From an uncultured Pseudodesulfovibrio sp. (GTDB lineage Bacteria; Desulfobacterota; Desulfovibrionia; Desulfovibrionales; Desulfovibrionaceae): a stretch of 64,000 nt of DNA. A program made the position numbers and the translations under genes. Under the pieces are notes generated by a model. That model searched no databases. It saw only the letters and a program-made list of their open reading frames with translations, and was not told the origin of the DNA. Shown one piece after another: positions 46,733 through 55,636 of this stretch (its first letter is position 1; each line of letters starts with the position of its first letter). Location: contig NZ_OY761823.1 of NCBI RefSeq assembly GCF_963664965.1, forward strand, positions 2,684,001-2,748,000, in the 5' to 3' direction.

Positions 46733-47086
46733 TTAACCAATGGCGTCCTTGACAATTTTCAACAGCTGATCAGCATCAAAAGGCTTGGTAAGACTTGCGA
46801 TCGCCTTGGGAATAGCGTACTTGATCCCGTTGAGGCCGCTAATGACCACGACCGGAGTACGCTTGAGTTCTTCATCCTGGCTCAATTTACGATAGAATCT
46901 GGGTCCCCACTCGTTGGGCATTTCCAGATCCAGAGTGATCAGATCAGGCTTTTCCTGTTCTGCAATTTCCACGGCCTCGGCTCCGTCGTTGGCGGTCACG
47001 GTTTCATAACCGTTGTCACCAAGCAGTTCGGACAAATAAGAACGGATTTCCTTGTCGTCATCAACGATGAGAATCTTCTTGGACAT
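46733..47086 (-). CDS. Rrf1-like single-domain response regulator (second copy)
   Basis: 117 residues, a paralogue of the next gene (shared EMPNEWGPRFYRKL, IVDDDKEI). D53 is the expected phosphoacceptor and K is in LTKPFD. The duplication is recent enough that most of the two proteins align without gaps. GGAGG precedes ATG by 5 bases. Confidence 0.87.
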   Translation of the reverse strand: MSKKILIVDDDKEIRSYLSELLGDNGYETVTANDGAEAVEIAEQEKPDLITLDLEMPNEWGPRFYRKLSQDEELKRTPVVVISGLNGIKYAIPKAIASLTKPFDADQLLKIVKDAIG

Positions 47087-47174
47087 ACTATCCTCCTGGT
47101 ACGCACGAATCAGTTACTGATTCTTTATCTCGCCGCGATCGGTCCCACCAAGGCCGGTCGCGGCATTAATATTT

Positions 47175-47200
47175 GAGTGCCCGGCCCCCGCCGGGCACTC
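47175..47200 (-). terminator. Terminator after the universal stress protein gene
   Basis: GAGTGCCCGGC...GCCGGGCACTC, a perfect 11-bp stem with a CCCC loop, followed on the minus strand by AAATATTAAT. Very stable. Polarity of the hmc transcript may be reset here. Confidence 0.65.
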
Positions 47201-47211
47201 CATACACAACT

Positions 47212-48105
47212 CTAAACCTTATCTGGCTTGCTCACGCTGACCACCGGACAACCGGCACGCAGAATGACCTGCTCCATGGTTGAACCGATACGGGCACGTT
47301 CCGGATCCAGTTCCCTGGAGTGATGCGCCATGACCACGAGATCCGCAGAGCGTTCACGGGCCATCTTGACGATTTCCACATACGGAACGCCTTCCCACAC
47401 TTCGATATCGAAGTTCTTGAAATCGCCCATCATCGGCACATACGTCCCTCTGATGCGATCCCGAGCGGCCATGAGCTGATCCTCGATTTCATTCTGGTCG
47501 AGGACCTTGCCGCTGATATCCGTTGCATGGAACAGGGTCAGATCGCAGTCCAGCTCCTTTGCCGCAGCAAGAGAGAACTTGAATGCATTTTCAGCCTGCT
47601 TGGAGAAGTCGGTAGCAAATACGATGTTGCTGAATCCGCCCCAGTAGGATGCGGTTTCCCTGTGCACGGTCATCACCGGGCAACGGGCGGCCTTGGCCAC
47701 ACGCTGCAAGGTGCTGCCGGGATATCCCTTGCGATATACAGAGGAGTCGCCGGAGCTGGCTCCCATCACGATCATATCCACGTCTTCACTACGGGCAGCG
47801 CGAAGGATTTCGCGATGCGGCACACCCGTGGTCAGCAGAATCTTGGAGAACTCAACCTTTTCGAACTGCTTTTCGAACGTATTCTTGAGTTCCTCTTCGA
47901 CCCAGGCCCTGTACTCGTCGTCGACCTCGATTTCTTCGCCGGTACGAACGTCATTCACGACGTGCGAGAACGCCTTTGTCGGCACTCCCATAACATTGAG
48001 AACCAGGACTTCGGCCCCATAGCGCTTGGCCATGTCGAACGCGACACGGGCAGCGCCGAAGGTGGACGGATCACCGCTGGTTGCCAACAGAATCTTTTTG
48101 AACAT
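47212..48105 (-). CDS. Tandem-domain universal stress protein
   Basis: 297 residues composed of two Usp domains in tandem (about 1-150 and 155-295). The nucleotide-loop pattern GxxGxxxxxxxGS(S/T) is recognisable in both: MGASSGDSSVYRKGYPGSTLQ in the first and MAHHSRELDPERARIGSTMEQ (degenerate) in the second. It is placed 58 bases after hmcF, in the hmc gene series, where Usp proteins are not normally described. Function unclear, probably a stress or energy-state binding protein. Confidence 0.88.
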   Translation of the reverse strand: MFKKILLATSGDPSTFGAARVAFDMAKRYGAEVLVLNVMGVPTKAFSHVVNDVRTGEEIEVDDEYRAWVEEELKNTFEKQFEKVEFSKILLTTGVPHREILRAARSEDVDMIVMGASSGDSSVYRKGYPGSTLQRVAKAARCPVMTVHRETASYWGGFSNIVFATDFSKQAENAFKFSLAAAKELDCDLTLFHATDISGKVLDQNEIEDQLMAARDRIRGTYVPMMGDFKNFDIEVWEGVPYVEIVKMARERSADLVVMAHHSRELDPERARIGSTMEQVILRAGCPVVSVSKPDKV

Positions 48106-48163
48106 GTGTCACCTCGTCTTTTCGGACTTGCCATCTGCCCGAAGGCAGATGGCGGGACCGTGG

Positions 48164-49555
48164 TTACTCATCCTTGGGCAGCAGGTGCTCGGGAACATCA
48201 AGCATCCCGATGACCAACGGCTTCAGGAAGGACCAGCGGATGCCGATCTCATACTCTTCCTCAAGATCGCGAATGGCGTCCCAGCAGTTATGGCAGGGAG
48301 CGATGACCAGTTTGCAGCCCGTATCAAGAATCTGATCCATCTTCTTGCGGAGAGCCACGTTGCGCTGCTCGCGATATTTACCGATACCGTTGAATCCGCC
48401 ACCGCCGCCGCAGCAGTAGTTGTGCTCGCGGTTGGGTGCCATTTCAACGAAATAGCCCGGTTCAACAATATAACTGATGATCTCACGAGTAACATCTTTC
48501 AAGCCCTGATTACGCACGTAGTTGCAGGAATCCTGCAAGGTAACCGGTTCCTTGATGCGCTTTGCGGGATCAATCTTGAGCTTGCCGGTCCGCAAGGCTT
48601 CGGCAAGCCATTCTACATAGTGAATGTAAGGAACGGGAGGCTGCCCGTCCTCACGGCCGACCCAGTACGGGCCTTCAATGACCGTGGCCCTGTGTGCGTG
48701 ACCGCACTCGGTGCCGATGGCACGCTTGGGCTTGAGGCGGTCCAGAGCGTCGTAGACATTCTGGACGTTATCCTTGCAGCACTGCCAGTCCCCTGCAAAC
48801 ATGGACAGAGAAGTCTGTTCCCATCCCTCGGAAGGAACGGTCCAGTTTTCACCGGCGACATGGAAGAGGATCGCAGCTTCAGCGATATCTTCCGGGTAGT
48901 GCTTGGGCTCACGGGCATTGCATGTGTACATGATGTCCGCGCCTTCCTTGTCTACAGGAATCTCGAGCCCCGGCCATTCTTCCTCGGTTTCCTCGGCCAT
49001 CCATTCGCATGTCTCGACCCAGTCTTCCGTGGTGACGTCCATCTGGGCACGGTACACGCGGTGCATGCCGGAACCAATCTTCAGTTCCCAAGGCACAAAT
49101 CCCTGAGAATAAAGCAGGCCGCGAAGGTAGGAGAACATGACACCCATGTCGATGCCGTGGGGGCAGTACATGCCGCAACGGTTGCAGCAGGTGCACTTCG
49201 ACCACGCGACATCCATGCAGTGACGCATGAACTCGTTGTCTACCTTGCCTTTTTTCTTGACCATCTGACCCAGCGTAGACTGAATCTTGTATGAGGGAAC
49301 CTGTTCGGGCACCCTGTCATTCACCTGATAGAGAAAACAGCTCTCGGCACAAAGGCCGCAATGAGCACAAATCTCAAGCCAGGTTTTCGTTCTGGACTTC
49401 ATGGTCTTCTGAATGAGGCTCCAGAGAGCCTCAGTGTCGACGTCCAGCGACTTCATTTCTTCGTAATATTGCGCGCCGCCCTTATCACCGAGAGTCAGCT
49501 TGAGCTGTTCATCGGTATCGATGGGCTGCCTGTTGCAAAATTGTCCTTCGGGCAT
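48164..49555 (-). CDS. hmcF: HmcF, Fe-S/CCG-domain subunit of Hmc complex
   Basis: 463 residues, soluble cytoplasmic-side Fe-S protein: two 4Fe-4S motifs ([11 protein letters not shown] and [11 protein letters not shown]) near the N-terminus, then two CCG-type heterodisulfide-reductase-like domains (CCG in [10 protein letters not shown], with PCHNCWDAI). It resembles HdrD/DsrK and the Hmc F subunit. Together with HmcB it probably passes electrons to a cytoplasmic acceptor. Confidence 0.9.
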   Translation of the reverse strand: MPEGQFCNRQPIDTDEQLKLTLGDKGGAQYYEEMKSLDVDTEALWSLIQKTMKSRTKTWLEICAHCGLCAESCFLYQVNDRVPEQVPSYKIQSTLGQMVKKKGKVDNEFMRHCMDVAWSKCTCCNRCGMYCPHGIDMGVMFSYLRGLLYSQGFVPWELKIGSGMHRVYRAQMDVTTEDWVETCEWMAEETEEEWPGLEIPVDKEGADIMYTCNAREPKHYPEDIAEAAILFHVAGENWTVPSEGWEQTSLSMFAGDWQCCKDNVQNVYDALDRLKPKRAIGTECGHAHRATVIEGPYWVGREDGQPPVPYIHYVEWLAEALRTGKLKIDPAKRIKEPVTLQDSCNYVRNQGLKDVTREIISYIVEPGYFVEMAPNREHNYCCGGGGGFNGIGKYREQRNVALRKKMDQILDTGCKLVIAPCHNCWDAIRDLEEEYEIGIRWSFLKPLVIGMLDVPEHLLPKDE

Positions 49556-49595
49556 TTTGAATCTCCCTTAAATAAATAGGCTGTATCTTACCTGA

Positions 49596-50273
49596 CTACC
49601 AGGCCATGTCCGAGCCTTTCATTCCACCGCGCTTGATGCCGTAATCCATACCGAGCTGCATGCGGGACATGAAGAACAGAATGGAATGGCTGAGCTTGGT
49701 GAAAGGCAGGCACAGAAGCCAGATCTCGCCGCTGATGATGTGAGCCATCAACCAGAAGTTGTAGTCTCCCATTTCATAGCGTGCCACCAGACCGGTGATG
49801 AACGGCATCACGGAGATGACCAACAGCAGATAGTCATAAGACGTGGTCAGAATGCGTACTTCCGGAAACGCGATCCGGCGAAGCACCATGAACAGACCAC
49901 CGACCAGACATGTCCATGCGAGGAAGTCGGCCACACCGGTAGGCAGTGCAGGCAGACTGATCCCGAAGGCATCACGCAGCATCACGTTGTGCGCTTCCAG
50001 GAAAATCGGAGTGACGAGCAAACCGATATGGAAGGCAAAGAAGATGATGGTGAAACCCGGGCGAATACGCTGGGGTCTGGAATTGAACGGTATTATGAAG
50101 GCCAGAATGGAGCGCCATGCACCCCTGAGACCGTAGCTCATGTTGGGGCGGTATGCCACGCGATCAAGCTGCCAGCTCAAACCTTTGATATACATCACGG
50201 CACGAACGATCAGGCCGCCGAAGCTGACGACAAACGTCAGCCAGAGCATCGGCCCAGTCAGAAAATCGTACAT
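49596..50273 (-). CDS. hmcE: HmcE, membrane cytochrome-b-like subunit
   Basis: 225 residues, about five membrane spans, related to the NarI-type b-haem subunits of Hmc/Dsr complexes (HxxxH-like His pairs in spans). GGAGA precedes ATG by 5 bases. It sits between hmcD and hmcF. Confidence 0.88.
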   Translation of the reverse strand: MYDFLTGPMLWLTFVVSFGGLIVRAVMYIKGLSWQLDRVAYRPNMSYGLRGAWRSILAFIIPFNSRPQRIRPGFTIIFFAFHIGLLVTPIFLEAHNVMLRDAFGISLPALPTGVADFLAWTCLVGGLFMVLRRIAFPEVRILTTSYDYLLLVISVMPFITGLVARYEMGDYNFWLMAHIISGEIWLLCLPFTKLSHSILFFMSRMQLGMDYGIKRGGMKGSDMAW

Positions 50274-50318
50274 TTCCGCTTCTCCTTGATTGTCTTGTTG
50301 AGGAACGCAACCCGAAGG

Positions 50319-50450
50319 TTAGTCGTCCTTTTTGTTCCCACCCATGAGGAACTGCCAGTACAGGGTGACGCCTACAAGGATTCCGCCCATCAGCAGATAA
50401 ACGATTCCCTTGGTATGCGTGTAGTATTCTTGAAGATTGTAGAATTCCAT
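50319..50450 (-). CDS. hmcD: HmcD, small membrane subunit of Hmc complex
   Basis: 43 residues with one membrane span: MEFYNLQEYYTHTKGI then YLLMGGILVGVTLYWQF then a basic/acidic tail. It is too short to be noticed by length but sits exactly where D. vulgaris has hmcD, between hmcC (stop at 50468) and hmcE. GGAGGACTGAG precedes ATG at the right distance. A single-span accessory subunit of the Hmc membrane complex is the likely role. Confidence 0.85.
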   Translation of the reverse strand: MEFYNLQEYYTHTKGIVYLLMGGILVGVTLYWQFLMGGNKKDD

Positions 50451-50467
50451 CTCAGTCCTCCCGCGGC

Positions 50468-51643
50468 TTAGTGCTCGCCCTTGTAATCAGGATGCTCATA
50501 GAAAATGGGCATTCTGGTGGTTATGAAACGGAACACGCATACACCGATGGTCACCACGAACAGGGAGACGGTAATCTCACCCCAGCTCGGGAAGTACCGA
50601 TCTGCGGAAGGCAGATGGTAGTTAAAGGCGATCATGGAGATATTGAAGCGGTTGACGATGATGCCGAGAACGGTCAGTCCTGCGGCCCACTTGATCAGGG
50701 TGATGTTCTTGTCACGAACGCCGATTGCATAAAGGAATGACGGCAGCGCAACGAATCCGAGCATCTCCACCATGAACCATGCGCCGTAGCCAGTGTTCAG
50801 GTAGTGCCAATTGTTATCATATGCCAAACCAATCATCTTGATGGCGAAGTACCCGAACAGAACCAGTGAGGCAGCCTTACCGAAGCCAAGGATGAGGCTG
50901 TCGTGGTTGTCCAGGTACTCCGCGTCCATCAAGTGGTGCATGGGCTTATGGGAGAGCGTACCTTCGAAGATGACCATGGACATGCCTGCGGCGATGCTCG
51001 ACACGAAGAAGAACACTGGCAGATATGGCGAATACCACAGCGGATGCAGCTTCGACGGAGCGATGGTGAACAGCGCGCCGAGAGAAGACTGATGCAGGGT
51101 GGACAGGACCACACCGAAGATGGTGAGGGCCAGGGTCAGCTTGACAACGATGTTGCGGATCTTCTTCATGCCCAGCCACTCGAACAGGGCCGGAGTGAAT
51201 TCGATGAACAACACGGTCAGGTACAGCATGACGCACAGACCGACTTCGAACAGCAGGGACGTGGTGCCCTGAGAAACGAAGAGCGGATAAGGCAGACGCC
51301 AGGGACGGCCGACGTCGTAACCGAGTGCGAAGACCACCAGGGCATAACCCAGGAAGGCGGTCAGGATGGCCGGACGAACTCCGGCGTGGAACTTTTTCAG
51401 ACCAAACACGTAGCAGGCGGCAGAAGTGGTGTATCCACCGGCTGCCAGCGCAACACCGCACATCAGATCGAAACCGATCCAGATGCCCCAGGGGTTGTTC
51501 TGGTCAAGGTTGGTAACGGCACCGATGCCGCCGGTGAAACGCATCACCGTCGCTACGAGACCGGCAATGAGAATAATTCCAGCAATGATATTGAACGGCG
51601 TGAAAAGAGATTTCTTTTCAGCCGCAGTGATGTCAACGGACAT
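50468..51643 (-). CDS. hmcC: HmcC, NrfD-like integral membrane subunit
   Basis: 391 residues, about ten membrane spans, of the NrfD/PsrC quinone-interacting family. It directs electrons between HmcB and the quinone/HmcE portion of the complex. It overlaps nothing: hmcB ends at 51644 directly next to its ATG (51643), with GAGGAGG in the hmcB 3' end serving as ribosome site. Confidence 0.92.
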   Translation of the reverse strand: MSVDITAAEKKSLFTPFNIIAGIILIAGLVATVMRFTGGIGAVTNLDQNNPWGIWIGFDLMCGVALAAGGYTTSAACYVFGLKKFHAGVRPAILTAFLGYALVVFALGYDVGRPWRLPYPLFVSQGTTSLLFEVGLCVMLYLTVLFIEFTPALFEWLGMKKIRNIVVKLTLALTIFGVVLSTLHQSSLGALFTIAPSKLHPLWYSPYLPVFFFVSSIAAGMSMVIFEGTLSHKPMHHLMDAEYLDNHDSLILGFGKAASLVLFGYFAIKMIGLAYDNNWHYLNTGYGAWFMVEMLGFVALPSFLYAIGVRDKNITLIKWAAGLTVLGIIVNRFNISMIAFNYHLPSADRYFPSWGEITVSLFVVTIGVCVFRFITTRMPIFYEHPDYKGEH

Positions 51644-52699
51644 TTAGGCCTCCTCCTCACCGGATGCGGATTCTTCGTCCTTGGCGGACAGAGCTTCTTC
51701 AACGGCTTTCTTGACTTCGACCTCGATGCGCCGCTTGTTGGCGACCTCGGCCTTGCCCAGTTCTTCGGAAAGCTTCTTCTCGGCTTCAGCGCCAGCCTTG
51801 GCCAATGCTTCCTTGACTGCGGCAACGCGTTCGTCGTTGGCGATCTTGTCCTTACGCTTGCTCACGGCATAAATACCGCCCAGCAGCACAGGCCAGAGAC
51901 CGACCACGATGGGCACAGCGGCCAAAGCGCCGGAAGTCAGTTCGGGAGCGGAAGTCGTTCCGAGATCCTCACGCATGCCGATTTCGCTGAACGGCTCACC
52001 GGAAATGTACATCCAGCTCGTACCGCCCATTTCATTCTCGCCGTAAATGTGATCCACATACCTTTCAGGGTACTTGCGGATACGTTCACGGGCGATCTTG
52101 ATGATATCTTTACGCAGACCGATGGTCAGGGCTTCCTTGGGACACTGCTCCACACAACCGGGGAGCTTGCCCTCGGCCAGACGCGGTGCACACATGGTGC
52201 ATTTCATGACCCTCGGGGTGAGAGGCTCGTCATACTCGTAGGCCGGAATCTCGAACGGACACGCGACCATGCAGTAACGACAGCCGACACAGACAGACGC
52301 ATCGTATTCGACCGCGCCGTTGGGCAGCTTCTTGAAGGCCTTGACAAAACAGGCGGAGGCACAGGCAGGTTCCAGACAGTGATTGCACTGGCTTTTGCGG
52401 AACACCGGGCCGCCTTTGCCCTGATACTTGTTAACAACAGTGAGAGTTTTATCGTCGGTTCGACGCTTCTGGTCCAAGACCGTCAAATCGTCAAACTTCT
52501 TTTCGGGTGCAGGCAGATTGTTGACTTCGTTGCATGCTGCTTCGCATTTGCGGCAACCAATGCAGCGAGTGGCGTCAAACAATACACCCAGCGTGTCAGG
52601 ATGAGGCGCAAACTCCTTCCCTCCGGCTACAGCCGGTGTGGAAATCGCGGCAGTCGCGCCTGCGGTGCCCAACAGTCCGAGGAATGTTCTACGTAACAT
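51644..52699 (-). CDS. hmcB: HmcB, periplasmic-side ferredoxin-like Fe-S subunit
   Basis: 351 residues. A twin-arginine signal ([19 protein letters not shown]) is followed by four Cys-rich motifs expected to hold 4Fe-4S clusters ([39 protein letters not shown]...C). A hydrophobic segment near residues 255-275 and a long charged C-terminal helix make it membrane-associated. Electron entry from HmcA. Confidence 0.92.
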   Translation of the reverse strand: MLRRTFLGLLGTAGATAAISTPAVAGGKEFAPHPDTLGVLFDATRCIGCRKCEAACNEVNNLPAPEKKFDDLTVLDQKRRTDDKTLTVVNKYQGKGGPVFRKSQCNHCLEPACASACFVKAFKKLPNGAVEYDASVCVGCRYCMVACPFEIPAYEYDEPLTPRVMKCTMCAPRLAEGKLPGCVEQCPKEALTIGLRKDIIKIARERIRKYPERYVDHIYGENEMGGTSWMYISGEPFSEIGMREDLGTTSAPELTSGALAAVPIVVGLWPVLLGGIYAVSKRKDKIANDERVAAVKEALAKAGAEAEKKLSEELGKAEVANKRRIEVEVKKAVEEALSAKDEESASGEEEA

Positions 52700-52724
52700 T
52701 TATCGTTCTCCTTCGGGCTATCCG

Positions 52725-54308
52725 TTATTTCTTCAACTCGTGGCACGCGACACAATTGGTGGCAGCGGGCTTTTCGAGCTTCATTTCAGTATGACAACCC
52801 ATGCACTGACCGTGATAGGCGGCCTTGAGACCGGGCTTGGCGGAATCAGTCTCCGTGAACGGCTTGGCATGGCAGCTTCCGCACTTGGGCGGATTCACTG
52901 TCGCCGGAGCGTTGTGGTGACAACCAGCACAAAGAGCCTCGGGAGTGGCATGGAAAGTCGAAGCCAACCCGCTGTCCTTGATCTTGTCAGCAATGGAAAG
53001 CACGATCTTGCGATGCGGCATTTTGCTGGCCTGATACTTGTCCACCATGGCATCGATGGTCACGGTTTCCGGGATAGCGTCAAGAGCCGGCAACTGAAGC
53101 TTCTCGGGACGTGCCGCGATAAGCAGTGCAGCTTCGGCAGCCTTGGCCTCATCAGAGGCGGTCATCAGAACATCACCATTTTCAACGGGCTTGTGACAGG
53201 AGATGCAAGACGCATCAGACGGCTTGACCTCGTTGCTACGCATGAAGTGACAGCTGGCACATTCCGGACGCTGCTGTTCCTTGGCGTGGCAACCGATACA
53301 GGAACTGTCGGAATTTTCGTTGTGCATGGCTTCAAAACTCACATCCATGGGAGCATTAACGCCCTTCACGTGACATGCGTTGCATGTGTCCACAGCTCCT
53401 TCATGGAACTTGTGGTCAAATGCTACCGGAGCCATGCCGGTTGCCTTTTCAGGCTTGGGTTCGTTCTCCGAACGCTTGAGCATCATAAGCACTGCGTCAG
53501 GCTGCTTGCGCGGCAGACGCGGCAATTCGCCGCCCATTTCGCGAACCATCTTGGCGCCTTTGGCCTTGATGACAGCAACTTCGTTAGCACCATGACAGCT
53601 GGCACATTCGACCGGTCCGGTCTTTTCGGCCTTCTTGACGGCGAGCGACTGGTGACAGGTCACACACTGGTTGTGATACACTTCACTCATGGGCTTGCCT
53701 GCATTCGCAGGATCAAAACGCCATCCGTCTTCCTCGCCCTGCTTCGTATGGCAGGCACCACAGTTGGTGTCCTTGCCCGCATCCATCGGAATCTCTTTCG
53801 AACTCCAGTGTGCGTAGTGAAGCACGTTGTCCATGCCTGCATCGACGCGATCTGCGGCGAATCCAGGTCTTTCCTGATGACAGCTGCGACATTCCCCGAC
53901 CATGGGTCCGGTCTTGAGGTTCTTGTCCGCAGTTTCCGTATGACAGGAAATACAGCCGTCATGATAAATGTCTTTCAGCTCGGCAGCAGTCAGCTCCGGC
54001 TGATTTTCACCTTCAAGGCGTTTGAACTTCAGGGACATTTTCCCCTTGTCATCCGTCTTGTGGCAGGACTGGCAGTCAAGGCCCTGCTCTTTCAGCGCCT
54101 TGGTGTGCGTGTCGTGTAAAAACACGGCAGCAGACTGTTCCAGCTCCCCTAGCCTCGCGATGGTGTCGATCATGATCACGTCTGGCCGTCCCTTGGCGTC
54201 ATCCGCCGCAGAACCCAGCATGCCCATGGCTTCCAACTGGAACCCGAGCACGCCTGCCAGCACAACCAAGATGGCAGTCAATCGCATTATCCTTTTACCG
54301 TTTGCCAT
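52725..54308 (-). CDS. hmcA: HmcA, high-molecular-weight multihaem cytochrome c
   Basis: 527 residues: an N-terminal signal (residues 5-30) and fourteen CxxCH motifs by direct count (CQSCH, CISCH, CRSCH, CGACH, CVTCH, CASCH, CNACH, CIGCH, CASCH, CISCH, CAGCH, CGSCH, CMGCH, CVACH). HmcA of D. vulgaris is a sixteen-haem protein, so this homologue has two fewer canonical sites. It is periplasmic and delivers electrons from the periplasmic cytochrome c3 pool into HmcBCDEF. hmcB starts 25 bases after its stop. The gene leads the operon, with operator-like palindromes about 170-210 bases upstream. Confidence 0.93.
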   Translation of the reverse strand: MANGKRIMRLTAILVVLAGVLGFQLEAMGMLGSAADDAKGRPDVIMIDTIARLGELEQSAAVFLHDTHTKALKEQGLDCQSCHKTDDKGKMSLKFKRLEGENQPELTAAELKDIYHDGCISCHTETADKNLKTGPMVGECRSCHQERPGFAADRVDAGMDNVLHYAHWSSKEIPMDAGKDTNCGACHTKQGEEDGWRFDPANAGKPMSEVYHNQCVTCHQSLAVKKAEKTGPVECASCHGANEVAVIKAKGAKMVREMGGELPRLPRKQPDAVLMMLKRSENEPKPEKATGMAPVAFDHKFHEGAVDTCNACHVKGVNAPMDVSFEAMHNENSDSSCIGCHAKEQQRPECASCHFMRSNEVKPSDASCISCHKPVENGDVLMTASDEAKAAEAALLIAARPEKLQLPALDAIPETVTIDAMVDKYQASKMPHRKIVLSIADKIKDSGLASTFHATPEALCAGCHHNAPATVNPPKCGSCHAKPFTETDSAKPGLKAAYHGQCMGCHTEMKLEKPAATNCVACHELKK

Positions 54309-54829
54309 GTGTCGATCCCTTTCCTCAAAGCGTTGATGGCAAAGAACCAGCCATTACGGCCATGTCCTCCAGAATCCCTTGTCGGACTCTTGTTCGGCCC
54401 CCATGCGAAAATTTGACAGCCACTCCATGCAGCCGAAAAATCTACGCAAAACCTGGCTCAAATCCCTATAAAACGAGTAGGTTTTAATACCTACCGGCTC
54501 GATAGGTTTTTTAACCTACCCAGCAGGTATGTTAAATTCAACGTTTTCGTCAAGCATTTTCCGACTTTTTCGGTTGGTTTTTTCAAATCAGACAACCATC
54601 TTATTTTATTCACTAAACAAAATAGCTTATTTTTAAAAATGCCTATCTATAGCGATTTCTTCGATCACCTAAAAAATGAGGCAGCCACGGGAAAAGTGAA
54701 AAAAGCTTCACAACCTCAAAACGCCTGCACAAGTGCAAACGGGCTTATGATCAATACTTTTATAATGAGGATCAGTGCCGAAATCCTATTCACCCACTGC
54801 AATCAAAAACGATCAGTTTTTATAAAAAA
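54309..54829. other. Regulatory region upstream of hmcA
   Basis: About 520 AT-rich bases. Only the palindromes at 54477-54518 and a possible -10 TTATAG (minus strand, about 54466) stand out. A 78-residue frame on the + strand (54639-54875) is not supported. Confidence 0.5.
54477..54518. promoter_or_regulatory. Tandem palindromic operators upstream of hmcA
   Basis: Two near-identical palindromes with centres 25 bases apart: GTAGGTTTTAATACCTAC (54477-54494) and TAGGTTTTTTAACCTA (54503-54518), consensus TAGGT-N6-ACCTA. A partial third CAGGTATG occurs at 54524. They lie about 170-210 bases before hmcA; a putative -10 would place the first one over the -35 position. Likely binding sites for Rrf2 or another redox regulator. 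Confidence 0.65.
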
Positions 54830-54855
54830 AGCGCCTTCCGATATCGGAAGGCGCT
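54830..54855 (-). terminator. Terminator of the 54881 gene
   Basis: AGCGCCTTCCG-ATAT-CGGAAGGCGCT, an 11-bp perfect stem, followed on the minus strand by a T-run (complement of the A-run at 54823-54829). Confidence 0.88.
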
Positions 54856-54880
54856 CACTAAAAATTATTTGCTAAAAATC

Positions 54881-55456
54881 TTATTCAAACTGAACGGTCA
54901 CAAAAACCTTCCCGCTTCTACTCCTCAATGACTCTATCAAGTCCTCCGAACTGTCGCCTGTTCCACTCACAAGCAATGAATCTTTTCCCTCCAGAAAATC
55001 AGCAAGCCCCGTGGCATCGACCATAATTCCACGAGCAAGTAAATCAGGGCCGACATCTACCGCCAGCGTGCTGAAAATCTTTATAAACAGGCAAACAGGA
55101 GTAGAGCTTTTCTGTGCTTCATGACTCTTGGAAACAATATCACTTCGAAAACTCTTGTAAGGATTATCCCGCCCCATGCATATTCCCACAAGTCCGGGCA
55201 TGGCACCCCCGAGCGCCAAGCGGTCCCCATCCTTGGCGTATGTCGTATCAATATCGTCAACAGGACTACTATTTAGAAAGACAGTTCGAACCTCTGTCTC
55301 TATTTGTTTTTCACCGAACCGCAAAACTTCATGAAGGAAATCCCGAACAGTCATTCCGGCCAAACCGTCAAGAAAGAACCCCTTTTGCAGATAACAAGCC
55401 CAACTTCGTTTTGACTCGAAACGCATACGAATATTCAGTGGCTCAACATTATTCAT
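54881..55456 (-). CDS. Uncharacterised protein, beta-grasp-like segment
   Basis: 191 residues, no signal or membrane segment. The middle part, VFLNSSPVDDIDTTYAKDGDRLALGGAMPGLVG, has the look of a ubiquitin-like/beta-grasp fold with a DGDRLALGGAMPG loop, as in MoaD/ThiS-type neighbours, but lacks a C-terminal GG. It is divergent from the tungsten AOR gene and could share its regulation. I do not recognise the family. Confidence 0.65.
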   Translation of the reverse strand: MNNVEPLNIRMRFESKRSWACYLQKGFFLDGLAGMTVRDFLHEVLRFGEKQIETEVRTVFLNSSPVDDIDTTYAKDGDRLALGGAMPGLVGICMGRDNPYKSFRSDIVSKSHEAQKSSTPVCLFIKIFSTLAVDVGPDLLARGIMVDATGLADFLEGKDSLLVSGTGDSSEDLIESLRSRSGKVFVTVQFE

Positions 55457-55535
55457 ATTATTCTCCTTCAGATGATTCTAGCAGGTATTGAATCACGCCG
55501 CATTATGTCTAACTGAGCACAGTATGCTGTTTTCT

Positions 55536-55565
55536 TTGACATTATTTCTCAAACTCGTGTATAAA
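55536..55565 (+). promoter_or_regulatory. Promoter of the tungsten AOR operon
   Basis: TTGACA (55536-55541), 18-base spacer, TATAAA (55560-55565): near-consensus sigma-70 site, about 70 bases before the AOR ATG. Confidence 0.65.
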
Positions 55566-55636
55566 AGCAATGTTTAGCACAAAACACAAGCAGTGCTTGA
55601 GAGAGGCACTGAAAAATCAACAAGTTGAGGTTTAGC

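Noticed and set aside
50903-52696. A 597-codon open frame antisense to hmcB/hmcC
   Set aside because: Shadow of hmc genes, with no recognisable domain and no ribosome site.
52638-54119. A 493-codon open frame antisense to hmcA
   Set aside because: HmcA has a signal peptide and fourteen haem motifs; the antisense frame has no features.
54639-54875. A 78-codon + frame upstream of hmcA
   Set aside because: AT-rich, no ribosome site, overlaps the terminator of the opposing gene; composition looks non-coding.
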